From Clostridiales bacterium UBA5888 (GTDB taxonomy: Bacteria; Bacillota; Clostridia; Oscillospirales; Oscillospiraceae): a DNA stretch of 43,913 bases. The translations under genes and the position numbers were made by a program. Numbering within the stretch: position 1 is the stretch's first letter; every line of letters starts with the position of its first letter. This document shows, in pieces, positions 7,034 through 15,723 of this stretch. The stretch lies in assembly GCA_002431965.1 (NCBI GenBank), contig DJEW01000010.1, forward strand, positions 32,477 through 76,389, read 5' to 3'. The notes under the pieces were generated by a model that saw only the letters and a list, made by a program, of their open reading frames with translations, was not told the DNA's origin and did no database searches.

Positions 7034-9805
7034 ATGGGATTATTCGATAAATTATTCGGCAGCTACTCCGACAGGGAGCTGAAAAGGATCTACCCCATCG
7101 CGGACGCCATAGAAAAGCTGGATAGCGAGTACGCCGCGCTGACGGATGCGGAGCTTCGCGCAAAGACGGACGAGTTCAAAGCGCGCCTTGCCGGCGGAGA
7201 AACGACGGACGATATTCTGCCCGAGGCTTTCGCCGCCGTGCGCGAGGCGGCGTGGCGCGTGCTGGGAATGAAGCCGTTCCGCGTGCAGCTCATCGGCGGC
7301 ATAGTGCTGCATCAGGGGCGCATCGCCGAAATGAAGACCGGCGAAGGGAAGACCCTTGTCGCCGTGCTGCCCGCATATCTCAACGCGCTCGCGGGAGAGG
7401 GCGTGCACATCGTCACGGTCAACGACTACCTTGCCAAGCGCGACAGCGAATGGATGGGCAAGGTGCACCGCTTTATGGGGCTTTCCGTTGGGCTCATCGT
7501 GCACGATCTCACGCCGGACGAGCGCCGCGCGGCGTATAACTGCGACATTACCTACGGCACGAACAACGAAATGGGCTTTGACTACCTGCGCGACAACATG
7601 GCGCTCTATAAAGAGCAGATGGTGCAGCGCGGGCACGCCTTCGCCATTGTGGACGAGGTGGACTCCATCCTCATCGACGAGGCGAGAACGCCGCTCATTA
7701 TCTCCGGACAGGGCGACGAGAGCACCGATCTTTACCGCCAGGCGGACGACTTTGTGCGCCGGCTGAAAAAGGTGGTCTACGCCACTGTGGACGAGAAGGA
7801 GGAGGAGAGCGAGGATCTCGACGCGGACTATGTCGTTGATGAGAAGGCAAAAACCGCCACGCTCACCGCGCGCGGCGTCGCCAAGGCGGAGCAGGCGTTC
7901 GGGCTGGAAAACCTTGCCGACATAGAAAACGCCACGCTCGCCCACCACATAAATCAGGCGCTCAAGGCGCACGGCATCATGAAGCGCGACATTGACTATA
8001 TCGTCAAGGACGGCGAGATAATCATCGTGGACGAGTTCACAGGGCGTCTTATGCTCGGGCGGCGCTATTCCGAGGGGCTGCATCAGGCGATAGAGGCCAA
8101 GGAGCATGTGGATGTGCAGAAGGAGAACAAGACCCTCGCCACCATCACGTTCCAGAATTACTTCCGTCTTTACGGCAAGCTCTCCGGCATGACGGGCACG
8201 GCAGTCACAGAGAGCGAGGAGTTCGAGGCGATATATAAGCTTGACATTATAGAGATACCCACAAATAAGCCCGTCATCCGTATCGACCATCCCGACGTTG
8301 TATATAAAAACGAGGCCGGCAAAAACCGCGCCATTATTGAGCAGATCGCCGAATGCCACGAAAAGGGGCAGCCGGTGCTGGTAGGCACGGTGTCGATAGA
8401 AAAGAGCGAATATATCTCTTCTCTTCTCAAGCGGCGCGGCATACCGCACACGGTGCTCAACGCGAAGTACCACGAGAAGGAAGCGGAGATCGTCGCGCAG
8501 GCGGGCAAGCTGGGCGCGGTGACGATCGCAACGAATATGGCTGGGCGCGGCACGGATATAGTTCTCGGCGGCAATGCGGAATTTCTTGCCAAGACCGATC
8601 TGAGAAAGGCAGGCTATGACGACGCCGTGATAGCCGAGGCGACCGGCTATGCCGACACGGACGATGAGGACATTCTCCGCGCGCGCGATATGTTTGCCGA
8701 GAGGCTCGCCGCGCACAAGGCGGTCACGCTCGAGGAGGCGGAAAAGGTCAGGGCTGCGGGCGGTCTATTCATCCTCGGCACGGAACGGCACGAATCCCGC
8801 CGCATCGACAACCAGCTGCGCGGGCGCGCCGGCCGTCAGGGCGACCCCGGCGAGAGCCGCTTCTTCCTGGCAATGACGGACGACATCATGCGCCTTTTCG
8901 GCTCTGAGCGCGTCATGCACATGATGGAAGCGCTGAACGTCGATGAGGACACGCCGCTTGACCACAAGATGCTCTCCAGCGCGATAGAGCAGGCGCAGAA
9001 GACAGTCGAAAGCCGCAACTTCCAGGTTCGCAAGAGCGTGCTTGAGTATGACGACGTGATGAACCAGCAGCGCAATATCATCTATGGCGAGCGGCGCAAG
9101 GTGCTTGACGGCGAGGACATACACGAGCAGATAATGGGCATGGTCAGGGAGTTTGTACACTCCACCGTGATCGACGGGCTCCGCGGCGCGGCGGCGGAGA
9201 GCCAGCAGCAGCTGGATCTTGCCCTGCAGCCGTTTGAAAAGCTCTTCATGCCGCATGGCGCCGTGAAGATAGAGGATTTCGGCGGCTTTGCAAAGCCGGA
9301 GACCGTCACACAGCGCGTGCAGGAGCTTGCTGAAAAGGCATACGCCCTGCGCGAGAAGGCGTTCGGGCAGGGACCAAACGGCGCGCCGCTCATGCGCGAG
9401 CTGGAGCGGGTGATAATGCTGCGCGTTGTGGACGAATACTGGGTGGATCACATAGACGCGATGAGCGAGCTCAAGCGCGGGATCGGTCTGCGCGGGTACG
9501 GTGCGGTAAAGCCCATAGACGCCTACAAGCAGGAGGGCTACGCAATGTTCGAGGGCATGGTGCGCGGCATCCGCGAGGAGACGGTGCGCCGGCTCTACAC
9601 CGTGCAGATACGCACGGCACAGCCGGTGGAGCGCAAGGCAGTGGCAAAAAACGCTTCCGCCAACGTCGGCGGCGAGCCGGCGAAGAAAAAGCCTGTCAGG
9701 AAAGCGCCGAAGCCCGGGCGCAACGATCCCTGCCCCTGCGGGAAAATGAAGCCCGACGGCAGCAGACGGCTGAAATACAAGGAGTGCTGCGGGCGCAATG
9801 AGTAA
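7034..9805 (+). CDS. secA: Protein translocase ATPase SecA
   Basis: SecA is the motor that pushes unfolded preproteins through SecYEG. The 923-residue protein has all the expected parts: the opening helix LFDKLFGS, Walker A MKTGEGKTLVA (GEGKT 103-107), DEVD box (207-210) in IVDEVDSILIDEARTPL, the preprotein cross-linking domain, and the second motor domain with NMAGRGTDIVLGG and the arginine-finger region RGRAGRQGDPGESRF. The C-terminal zinc-binding SecB/ribosome-contact motif is DPCPCG ... YKECCG (Cys 900, 902, 918, 919), with about six extra residues between the Cys pairs compared with the common CPCGSGKKYKxC form. Its length is a little above that of Bacillus SecA. AAAGG stands about 9 bases before ATG 7034. 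pgeF follows 17 bp downstream on the same strand. Confidence 0.98.
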   Translation: MGLFDKLFGSYSDRELKRIYPIADAIEKLDSEYAALTDAELRAKTDEFKARLAGGETTDDILPEAFAAVREAAWRVLGMKPFRVQLIGGIVLHQGRIAEMKTGEGKTLVAVLPAYLNALAGEGVHIVTVNDYLAKRDSEWMGKVHRFMGLSVGLIVHDLTPDERRAAYNCDITYGTNNEMGFDYLRDNMALYKEQMVQRGHAFAIVDEVDSILIDEARTPLIISGQGDESTDLYRQADDFVRRLKKVVYATVDEKEEESEDLDADYVVDEKAKTATLTARGVAKAEQAFGLENLADIENATLAHHINQALKAHGIMKRDIDYIVKDGEIIIVDEFTGRLMLGRRYSEGLHQAIEAKEHVDVQKENKTLATITFQNYFRLYGKLSGMTGTAVTESEEFEAIYKLDIIEIPTNKPVIRIDHPDVVYKNEAGKNRAIIEQIAECHEKGQPVLVGTVSIEKSEYISSLLKRRGIPHTVLNAKYHEKEAEIVAQAGKLGAVTIATNMAGRGTDIVLGGNAEFLAKTDLRKAGYDDAVIAEATGYADTDDEDILRARDMFAERLAAHKAVTLEEAEKVRAAGGLFILGTERHESRRIDNQLRGRAGRQGDPGESRFFLAMTDDIMRLFGSERVMHMMEALNVDEDTPLDHKMLSSAIEQAQKTVESRNFQVRKSVLEYDDVMNQQRNIIYGERRKVLDGEDIHEQIMGMVREFVHSTVIDGLRGAAAESQQQLDLALQPFEKLFMPHGAVKIEDFGGFAKPETVTQRVQELAEKAYALREKAFGQGPNGAPLMRELERVIMLRVVDEYWVDHIDAMSELKRGIGLRGYGAVKPIDAYKQEGYAMFEGMVRGIREETVRRLYTVQIRTAQPVERKAVAKNASANVGGEPAKKKPVRKAPKPGRNDPCPCGKMKPDGSRRLKYKECCGRNE

Positions 9806-9822
9806 ATGATCAGAGAAAAGCT

Positions 9823-10626
9823 ATGGCATTTGCAGAAGTAAACGAAAACGGACTTATATATATGAGATCCACGCTCATCGCCGCGCGCCATGCGTTTACC
9901 ACGCGCTATGGCGGCGTGAGCGAGGGAGATTTTGCAAGCCTGAACTTCGGCTCGGGCAGAGGCGATCCGCAGGCAAATGTGGAGGAGAATTTCCGCCGTC
10001 TTGCCGCGCTGATGGGCGTTGGCGGGAACGACTGTGTAGTGACGCGGCAGGTACACGGAAATGAGGTGCGCATTGCGACGGGCGCGGACAGGCACGTGCT
10101 CGGCACGCACACGCCGTATGACGCCGACGGGCTTGTCACGGCGGAGCGCGGACTGCCGATAATGTGCTTTGTCGCAGACTGCGTCCCGGCGCTGCTGTGC
10201 GATGCGAAGCATGGCGTCATTGCGGCGGTGCACTGCGGCTGGCGCAGCTCGGCCGCGGACATACTCGGCGTGACGGTGGAAAAAATGCGCGCACTCGGCG
10301 CGGAGAAGGAGAATATCTGCGCGGCGATGGGCGCGGCGATAGGGCGCTGCTGCTTTGAGACGGACGGCGATGTGCCCGCCGCGATCACAGAATACCTCTC
10401 CGGCGACACGGACGGGCTTTTCGACCGGCGCGGCGACGGGAAATACCTTGTGGATCTGCGCGCGGCGAACGCCCGGCGGCTGATGCAGCTTGGCATACCG
10501 GAGGAAAACATCGACGTGTCGGAAGAGTGCACGATGTGCAGCCATGAAAAATACTGGTCGCACCGGTATACGCAGAGACACGCCATGGGGCGCGGCAGCC
10601 TCGCCGCGGCGATAGTGCTGGAATGA
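9823..10626 (+). CDS. pgeF: Peptidoglycan editing factor / laccase-domain purine nucleoside phosphorylase
   Basis: The 267-residue protein belongs to the YfiH/YlmD family. Members have been described as zinc-dependent enzymes acting on purine nucleosides, and in E. coli as an editor that prevents misincorporation of Ser for Ala in peptidoglycan precursors. The family core is present: FTTRYGGVSEG near the start, NFGSGRGDP, the zinc ligands His78 (RQVHGNEV), Cys120 (VADCVPALL) and His137 (AVHCGWR), and a C-terminal CTMCSHEKYWSHR block. The start at 9823 has only a weak ribosome site; ATG 9862 (MRSTLIAARHAFTTR) is an alternative, although the family usually has residues before FTTR. The stop overlaps an upstream in-frame ATG of the next gene (ATGA at 10623-10626), so secA, pgeF and the binding protein may share a transcript. 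Confidence 0.9.
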   Translation: MAFAEVNENGLIYMRSTLIAARHAFTTRYGGVSEGDFASLNFGSGRGDPQANVEENFRRLAALMGVGGNDCVVTRQVHGNEVRIATGADRHVLGTHTPYDADGLVTAERGLPIMCFVADCVPALLCDAKHGVIAAVHCGWRSSAADILGVTVEKMRALGAEKENICAAMGAAIGRCCFETDGDVPAAITEYLSGDTDGLFDRRGDGKYLVDLRAANARRLMQLGIPEENIDVSEECTMCSHEKYWSHRYTQRHAMGRGSLAAAIVLE

Positions 10627-10640
10627 ACAGGGGGAAGCGA

Positions 10641-12314
10641 ATGAAAAAGGATCTGAAGAAAATACTGTGCGCCATGTGTGCGCTGGCGCTGCTTTTCGGC
10701 TGCACCGCCTGCGGCGAATCCGGCACGGCGCTGACATACGACACCATCCCGACCTCCTCCGGCGGCAAGGATGTGGAGCGCTCTGCGGCGGAGGACGATG
10801 TGTTTTCGCTCAACTCCAACTCCCAGCGCAGCTTCAACCCGATGATCGCCACAAACCGCTCCAATCAGCTGATCTGTTCGCTGGTGTATGAGAACATGCT
10901 GGAGATCGACAACGACTTCAACATCATAAAAAACCTCATCATCGACTGGTCGTCAAACGAGGACTATACATACTGGACATTCACCATCGATCAGGGGCAC
11001 ACGTTCCATGACGGCACGCCCGTAACGGCGAAGGATCTGCGATACTCGCTCGACCGCGCCGTCACGGCGGACCGCTTCAAGGGGCGCTTTGCGAGCTATC
11101 AGGGCGCGTCGTATGACGATTATACGCTCTACGTCTCCCTCGGCATCGGCGATTCGCAGCTTCCGAAGCTGCTGAACATCCCGGTCGTGAAGTACGGCAC
11201 CTACGGCGACGATTACCCCCTGGGCAGCGGACCGTATATGTATAACGAGGATCATACCCAGCTGCTTGCGTATGAGGGCTACATCGGCTATCCGACCGAG
11301 GTGACGGCGGAGGACGGCGACGGCGAGGACAGCGACGAGATCGGCGTGCAGGTGACACACGACGAGAACATCAGCCATCCGCTCGATGTTATCTATATAA
11401 AGGAATATACTGACGCGCAGAGCGCTCTGGACGCTTTCGAATCTTCGCTGATCGACGTTGTCATAAACGACCCGTCAAGCTACACAAACCTCGGATATGC
11501 CGACACAAACGAAATACACACCTATGCCACGACGAATATGCACTATGTCGTAATCAACGAGGCGGGCGCGCTCGGCAGATACAGCAACTTCCGCTATGCG
11601 CTCAACTTCGCTTTTGACCGGGAGAATCTTGTGACGCTGCTGCATGGCAACGCCGTTGCTTCCTCCGTGGCGATGTATCCGACCTGTGACATTTACCCAA
11701 CCGACCTTGCAAACTCCCTGACTTATGACCTGACGACCTGCATCGCCGTTCTTGAGAACGCGGGCGTGAAGGACTATGACGAGGATGGGCGGCTGGAGTA
11801 TATGTCCGGCTCGCCGCAGAAGATAGAGCTGAACTTTGTCGTCTGCTCCGACAGCTCCGCCAAAACGGGTGTTGTGCGCCGCTTTGCCGAGGATATGGAA
11901 TCCATCGGCATCACGGTCAATGTGTCCGAGCTGAGCTGGGACGACTATATGACGGCGATAGAGGAGGGCAACTACGATCTCTATTATGGGGAGATCCGGC
12001 TGCGCAACAACTTTGACCTTACGGAGCTTTTGCAGGTGCGCTCCGAGGATAACGAAAGCACAAACCTGAATTATTCAAACTCTACTGACATCAGCTATGA
12101 GCAGTATATAAAGGCATACCTCGCCGCAACTGATATGGAGCGCGCTGCGGCATACCAGCAGCTCGCGGAGCTTGTCAGCCTCAACGCCATGCTCATCCCC
12201 ATCGGCTTTGAAAAGCAGCAGATCATATGCCACCGGGGCGTTGTCAAGGGCATAGACGCAAACTTCGGCAACCCGCTCTACAACTTTGTAAACTGGGAGT
12301 TTGTCGAGGACTGA
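10641..12314 (+). CDS. Peptide/nickel-type (family 5) solute-binding lipoprotein
   Basis: This 557-residue extracytoplasmic binding protein is of the SBP_bac_5 (OppA/DppA) type. It has a lipoprotein signal with Cys21 (LLFGC) or Cys24 as the lipidated residue. Family hallmarks follow: SFNPMIATNRSNQLICSLVYENMLEIDN, the TFTIDQGHTFHDGTPVTAKDLRYSLDRA block, and a C-terminal LNAMLIPIGFEKQQI segment. The start at 10641 is chosen because GGGGAAG precedes it and it opens the signal peptide; ATG 10623, which overlaps the pgeF stop, gives an extra MNRGKR. Normally such proteins are encoded beside two permeases and two ATPases, but none is in this window, so it must work with components encoded elsewhere or in sensing. 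An acidic insertion (EDGDGEDSDE, about residues 219-228) is unusual for the family. Confidence 0.88.
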   Translation: MKKDLKKILCAMCALALLFGCTACGESGTALTYDTIPTSSGGKDVERSAAEDDVFSLNSNSQRSFNPMIATNRSNQLICSLVYENMLEIDNDFNIIKNLIIDWSSNEDYTYWTFTIDQGHTFHDGTPVTAKDLRYSLDRAVTADRFKGRFASYQGASYDDYTLYVSLGIGDSQLPKLLNIPVVKYGTYGDDYPLGSGPYMYNEDHTQLLAYEGYIGYPTEVTAEDGDGEDSDEIGVQVTHDENISHPLDVIYIKEYTDAQSALDAFESSLIDVVINDPSSYTNLGYADTNEIHTYATTNMHYVVINEAGALGRYSNFRYALNFAFDRENLVTLLHGNAVASSVAMYPTCDIYPTDLANSLTYDLTTCIAVLENAGVKDYDEDGRLEYMSGSPQKIELNFVVCSDSSAKTGVVRRFAEDMESIGITVNVSELSWDDYMTAIEEGNYDLYYGEIRLRNNFDLTELLQVRSEDNESTNLNYSNSTDISYEQYIKAYLAATDMERAAAYQQLAELVSLNAMLIPIGFEKQQIICHRGVVKGIDANFGNPLYNFVNWEFVED

Positions 12315-12369
12315 GAACATATTAACATTTTATGTTTACGATAAATATATTTAAAGGGAGGTCATCATT

Positions 12370-12750
12370 ATGACTGACAGAGAGCTTATGTCCATGGCAA
12401 AGAAGGCGTCGCTGAACGCCTATGTTCCTTACTCCCGCTTTTCCGTCGGTGCGGCGCTGGAATGCGACGACGGCACGGTGTTCACCGGGTGCAACGTGGA
12501 GAATGCCGCCCTCGGCAGCACCATCTGCGCCGAGCGCACCGCCTGCGTAAAGGCGGTCAGCGAGGGTCACCGCAGCTTCCGCCGTCTCGCCATTTATGCC
12601 GACAGCGAGAACTGGCCCACCCCGTGCGGCGCGTGTCGGCAGTTTCTTGCCGAGTTTTCGCCGGAGCTTGAGATACTTTGTGCGAAGGCGGGCGACCGTT
12701 ACGTCAGCTATAAGCTTTCGCAGCTGCTGCCGCATATGTTCAACTATTGA
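12370..12750 (+). CDS. cdd: Cytidine deaminase
   Basis: This 126-residue enzyme deaminates cytidine and deoxycytidine to the uridine forms in pyrimidine salvage. It matches the short homotetrameric type found in Bacillus. Substrate site residues YSRFSVGAAL and CNVENAALG are present, with zinc ligands Cys53, Cys86 and Cys89 and the catalytic proton-shuttle Glu55 (CAE at 53-55, PCGACRQ at 85-91). AAAGGGAGG lies about 8 bases upstream of ATG 12370. The stop codon is separated by one base from the start of the LysR-type gene, so cdd, that gene and the TIR protein gene probably form one transcript. I see no obvious functional link between pyrimidine salvage and the TIR protein; co-transcription may be opportunistic. 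Confidence 0.96.
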   Translation: MTDRELMSMAKKASLNAYVPYSRFSVGAALECDDGTVFTGCNVENAALGSTICAERTACVKAVSEGHRSFRRLAIYADSENWPTPCGACRQFLAEFSPELEILCAKAGDRYVSYKLSQLLPHMFNY

Positions 12751-12751
12751 T

Positions 12752-13048
12752 ATGAAGCTTGACGAGCTTGCCATATTTGTTTCCGTCGCGCACCGTATGA
12801 GCTACAGCGAGGCGGCGCGGGAGATGTATATCAGCCATTCCACGGTCAGCCGCGCCGTGTCGTCGCTCGAGCGGGAGCTGGGTGTGCCGCTGGTGGTGCG
12901 CCATAACCGCGTGGAGGAGCTGACGGAGGCGGGGCGGGTGCTGCTGGAGGAGGCGCAGACGCTCCTTCTCTCGGCGGAGCAGGCGGCTGAGCGCGTCCGC
13001 GCTGCCGGAAAGGCAGATAAGGTCAGAGAAGAGGTGGAGACAGAGTGA
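12752..13048 (+). CDS. LysR-type DNA-binding domain protein without effector domain
   Basis: The 98-residue protein is a LysR-family winged helix-turn-helix and little else. It reads KLDELAIFVSVAHRMSYSEAA, MYISHSTVSRAVSSLERELG (recognition helix) and VPLVVRHNRVEELTEAG, then a charged helix of about 35 residues (the usual LysR dimerisation linker). It stops where the roughly 200-residue ligand-binding domain should begin. A plain stop codon ends it; downstream frames encode the TIR protein rather than a lost effector domain, so it does not look like a recent frameshift. It starts one base after the cdd stop. Its TGA overlaps the GTG start of the TIR gene (GTGA at 13045-13048), which implies translational coupling. 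It may autoregulate the operon as a ligand-independent repressor; that is inference. Confidence 0.82.
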   Translation: MKLDELAIFVSVAHRMSYSEAAREMYISHSTVSRAVSSLERELGVPLVVRHNRVEELTEAGRVLLEEAQTLLLSAEQAAERVRAAGKADKVREEVETE

Positions 13049-14742
13049 GCTTTTTCACACCGTATGAGGGCGGCAGACCATATATATTCGTCAGTTATGC
13101 CCATGCAGACTCCAGGGACGTGATGGAGGTCATAACCGATATGCACGGCCGTGGATACAGAGTGTGGTATGACGAGGGAATAGAGGTCGGCAGCGAATGG
13201 CCGGAGTGTATTGCCGAGCATCTGCGCGGCGCAAGTCTCATGCTTGCGTTCATATCAAAGGCATATATGCGCTCCGACAACTGCCGCCGCGAGATGCACT
13301 ATGCGCTTATGAAGCGCATCAAGGTCATCAACATTTTCCTTGAGGAGACGGATATGACCCCGGGCATGGAGATGCAGATAGGCAATATCTTTGCGCTGAT
13401 GAAATACAGCATGCCGGGGAAACTCTTTTACGACAGGCTCTACACCGCGCCGCCGCTGCTGAGCGCCAGAGGGCTCATGGAGACCGGCGGGGCGGACGAA
13501 AACGCACCCGCGGCCGCGCCCTGCGCTGCGGAGACGGAGAAAAAGCCCGGCGCGAAAAAGGCGGAGGACAAGCGGCTGAAAGCCGAGCGCGAGGCAGAAC
13601 AGGAGGAGCGCCGCGAGGCAAGGCGCAAAGCCCGCGAGCGCGCGCAGCAGGAAAAAGCGGCCGCGCCGGGAGATGATGAAACTGCCGCGCCAAAGCCGGC
13701 ACCGGAGAAGCCGAAGAAAAAGAAGTGGACCGCCGGGCGCATCACGGCGCTGGCGGCGGCAGTGCTTATTTTCGCCGCGATAGTTACGCTGGGGATAGTC
13801 GGGCACTTCACCGGGCTGACGGAGCGAGTGGCGGTAATGCTGAACACGCAGGAGGCGCAGATGCTGCCTGCCTCGGCAAAGGCGGAATTTTCAAACGAGA
13901 CGTTTGAGAACATCGCGCGCGAATACACAGGCATTGCCGAGGGCGAGATATATGTGTCAGACCTTGCCTCGCTCACGGAGCTGCGCATTATGGGCGCAAA
14001 CTTCTATTTCGGCGATGAGGTCACGGCAGAGAACGCGCACCGTATCACCCCTGAAGGGACAGAGATACGTGATCTGAGCGACCTTCAATATTTCACGGGG
14101 CTGAAAACACTGTGCTTAAACGGACAAAGTCTCAGCTCCCTCGCCACGCTGCCTGCACTCAGTATACAGTATCTGGATATAAGCGGCAGCCGCGTGACCT
14201 CGCTGGAGGGCGTGGGACGCCTGACAAAGCTGCGGGAGCTGCGCGCGGAGAAGTGCCCCGTGACGGATCTGGGCGATATACGCCAGTGCCTTGATCTGCG
14301 CCTTCTGAATCTTGACGGCGCGTCAGTCACGGATTTCACGGCGCTCAAGCCGCTGACGAAGCTGACCTCGGTGTCGCTCGCCAACTGCACGACGGCGGAG
14401 TTGAAGACCGTTCTGCGCATGAACTCGCTGACGGACGCGAGCTTCACGGGATGCGACCTGCGCGGCAGCTTTTTCAGAAGCTTTGACAGAGAGTCTGCCG
14501 TTACGAGCCTCACGCTCACAAATTGCACGCTCGACTCCACGGCGAACATCTCGGATTTTGAAGCGCTTACGACGCTCACGCTCATATCCAGCGGGGAGAC
14601 GCTTGACTGGAGCGAGCTTGCGGAGCTTTCCGCACTTTCCACGGTGAATATTGACGCGCCTATGGAGAGCGCCGTGAACCGTGCGCTGAAGGGAACGCGG
14701 GTGACGGTGAACATACTGCCGGACGAACCGGCAAGCGAATAA
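13045..14742 (+). CDS. TIR domain - transmembrane - leucine-rich-repeat protein
   Basis: This 565-residue protein has three parts. Residues 12-125 form a TIR domain: YIFVSYAHADS strand-loop, RVWYDEGIEVGSEW, LMLAFISKAYMRSDNC and RREMHYAL. Glu83 falls where the catalytic Glu of NAD-cleaving TIR domains lies (consensus S-x(n)-CxxE). Residues about 150-228 are a highly charged Glu/Arg/Ala-rich, probably helical linker ending in KKKK. Residues 232-252 are a membrane helix, and 300-540 are short degenerate leucine-rich repeats (LTELRIMG, LKTLCLNG, IQYLDISG, LRLLNLDG, LTSVSLAN). Positive charges before the helix predict TIR inside and repeats outside, a Toll-like topology in reverse order along the chain. 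The start is GTG 13045, overlapping the LysR-type gene, with GAGGTGGAG upstream. It could be a surface sensor, a defence protein or a cell-envelope regulator; the biological role is unknown. Confidence 0.87.
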   Translation: MSFFTPYEGGRPYIFVSYAHADSRDVMEVITDMHGRGYRVWYDEGIEVGSEWPECIAEHLRGASLMLAFISKAYMRSDNCRREMHYALMKRIKVINIFLEETDMTPGMEMQIGNIFALMKYSMPGKLFYDRLYTAPPLLSARGLMETGGADENAPAAAPCAAETEKKPGAKKAEDKRLKAEREAEQEERREARRKARERAQQEKAAAPGDDETAAPKPAPEKPKKKKWTAGRITALAAAVLIFAAIVTLGIVGHFTGLTERVAVMLNTQEAQMLPASAKAEFSNETFENIAREYTGIAEGEIYVSDLASLTELRIMGANFYFGDEVTAENAHRITPEGTEIRDLSDLQYFTGLKTLCLNGQSLSSLATLPALSIQYLDISGSRVTSLEGVGRLTKLRELRAEKCPVTDLGDIRQCLDLRLLNLDGASVTDFTALKPLTKLTSVSLANCTTAELKTVLRMNSLTDASFTGCDLRGSFFRSFDRESAVTSLTLTNCTLDSTANISDFEALTTLTLISSGETLDWSELAELSALSTVNIDAPMESAVNRALKGTRVTVNILPDEPASE

Positions 14743-14757
14743 TGTATGGAAGCACAA

Positions 14758-14786
14758 AAGCCCGCAGGCACATCGCCTGCGGGCTT
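14758..14786. terminator. Bidirectional intrinsic terminator
   Basis: A perfect 12-bp stem (AAGCCCGCAGGC at 14758-14769, complement at 14775-14786) has a five-base loop. It lies between the convergent stops of the TIR gene (14742) and the E2-like gene (14807). Confidence 0.85.
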
Positions 14787-14806
14787 GAAATATTGCGGAT
14801 ATAAAA

Positions 14807-15685
14807 TCAGTACACGTCCTCAACGACCCTTGTGGGCGGCGCTTCGAGTATCTCGGGGTGCTGGAAGAGATAACGGATCGCCTGAAGGAACTGGGCGTAA
14901 TAGTGCCCATCGACGGTGCGCTCGTCCATGACGAACTTGCAGTCGACATACTTGTGGTCAACGACCTGACCGTGGCGGTCGATCTCATAGGCGTGGCGCT
15001 TTGAGCCGAACGCGATGAACACCGGCAGTGTGCCGAAGTTGTAGATATGGTGATAGATGGGTCCGATGCGCAGAGAGCCGACGTCGGTGATGATCATCGA
15101 GCCGTGGAACGGGCTTGCGTCCACAAGACTCTGCGGCAGCCAGCCGAAGTAATCCATGATGCGCAGAACGGTCAGCGCCAGGCGCAGCAGCCAGCGCGGC
15201 GCTTTGCAAAGCGACTCCGCCACGTCCTCGGTGTTGTTGTTGCCTTCGGAGGTCTTTATCTCATCTATCTTTTCGTTCATCTTGCGGTAGACGTCAAATA
15301 TCGTGTCAGTCGGTTCAAAGACGACCTTTATGGTGGTCTCCGTCGCGTCAAGAGAGAGCGTGCGTTTTACGGTCATGACGATCTCAATATTATCCCTTGC
15401 ATAAATGCGCCGCCCGACGACAAAACGGTTGATGCCGGGAAGCATGGATATGCCGCGGATATATGCGGCGATGATGAAGTGCAGAATACCGATGCCCTTA
15501 TATCCCGCGACGCGCAGCTGACGCAGACGGCGGTCGAGCGTGGTGACCTCAAAGCTCTCCTCATACAGGTTGGAGGCATCGTTGCGTGTGGGCATTATGT
15601 AAGGAATGAATTTGGCAAAGGCGGGCAGGGAGCGCAGAAGACGCCCGTCCTTGCGGTCACCGTAGCGGCGCTTGTACTTGCTCAT
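14807..15685 (-). CDS. 2-oxoacid dehydrogenase E2 acyltransferase-like protein, catalytic His replaced
   Basis: The 292-residue protein resembles the catalytic domain of the E2/chloramphenicol-acetyltransferase fold. It has no lipoyl or subunit-binding domain. The C-terminal half carries the fold signature: FHGSMIITDVGSLRIGP, then HHIYNFGTLPVFIAFG, DERTVDG (254-260) and YYAQFLQAIRYLFQHPE. In true E2 enzymes the motif is DHRxxDG with His as the general base. Here Glu255 replaces that His, so classical acyl transfer to CoA is doubtful. No pyruvate dehydrogenase E1 or E3 gene is nearby. Similar stand-alone proteins occur in anaerobic Firmicutes and have no role known to me. The start at 15685 has CGGAGGAGAG upstream. 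A long palindromic leader lies at 15724-15780. It may act on an acyl-CoA or be structural. Confidence 0.78.
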   Translation of the reverse strand: MSKYKRRYGDRKDGRLLRSLPAFAKFIPYIMPTRNDASNLYEESFEVTTLDRRLRQLRVAGYKGIGILHFIIAAYIRGISMLPGINRFVVGRRIYARDNIEIVMTVKRTLSLDATETTIKVVFEPTDTIFDVYRKMNEKIDEIKTSEGNNNTEDVAESLCKAPRWLLRLALTVLRIMDYFGWLPQSLVDASPFHGSMIITDVGSLRIGPIYHHIYNFGTLPVFIAFGSKRHAYEIDRHGQVVDHKYVDCKFVMDERTVDGHYYAQFLQAIRYLFQHPEILEAPPTRVVEDVY

Positions 15686-15723
15686 TTCTCTCTCCTCCGT
15701 ATATGCGGTGCGGCAGGCGCACC

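Noticed and set aside
7052..8716. A 554-codon open frame on the minus strand within secA
   Set aside because: It is the antisense shadow of a G+C-rich gene. The plus frame gives a complete SecA with all motifs, and the minus product has no domain pattern and no ribosome site.
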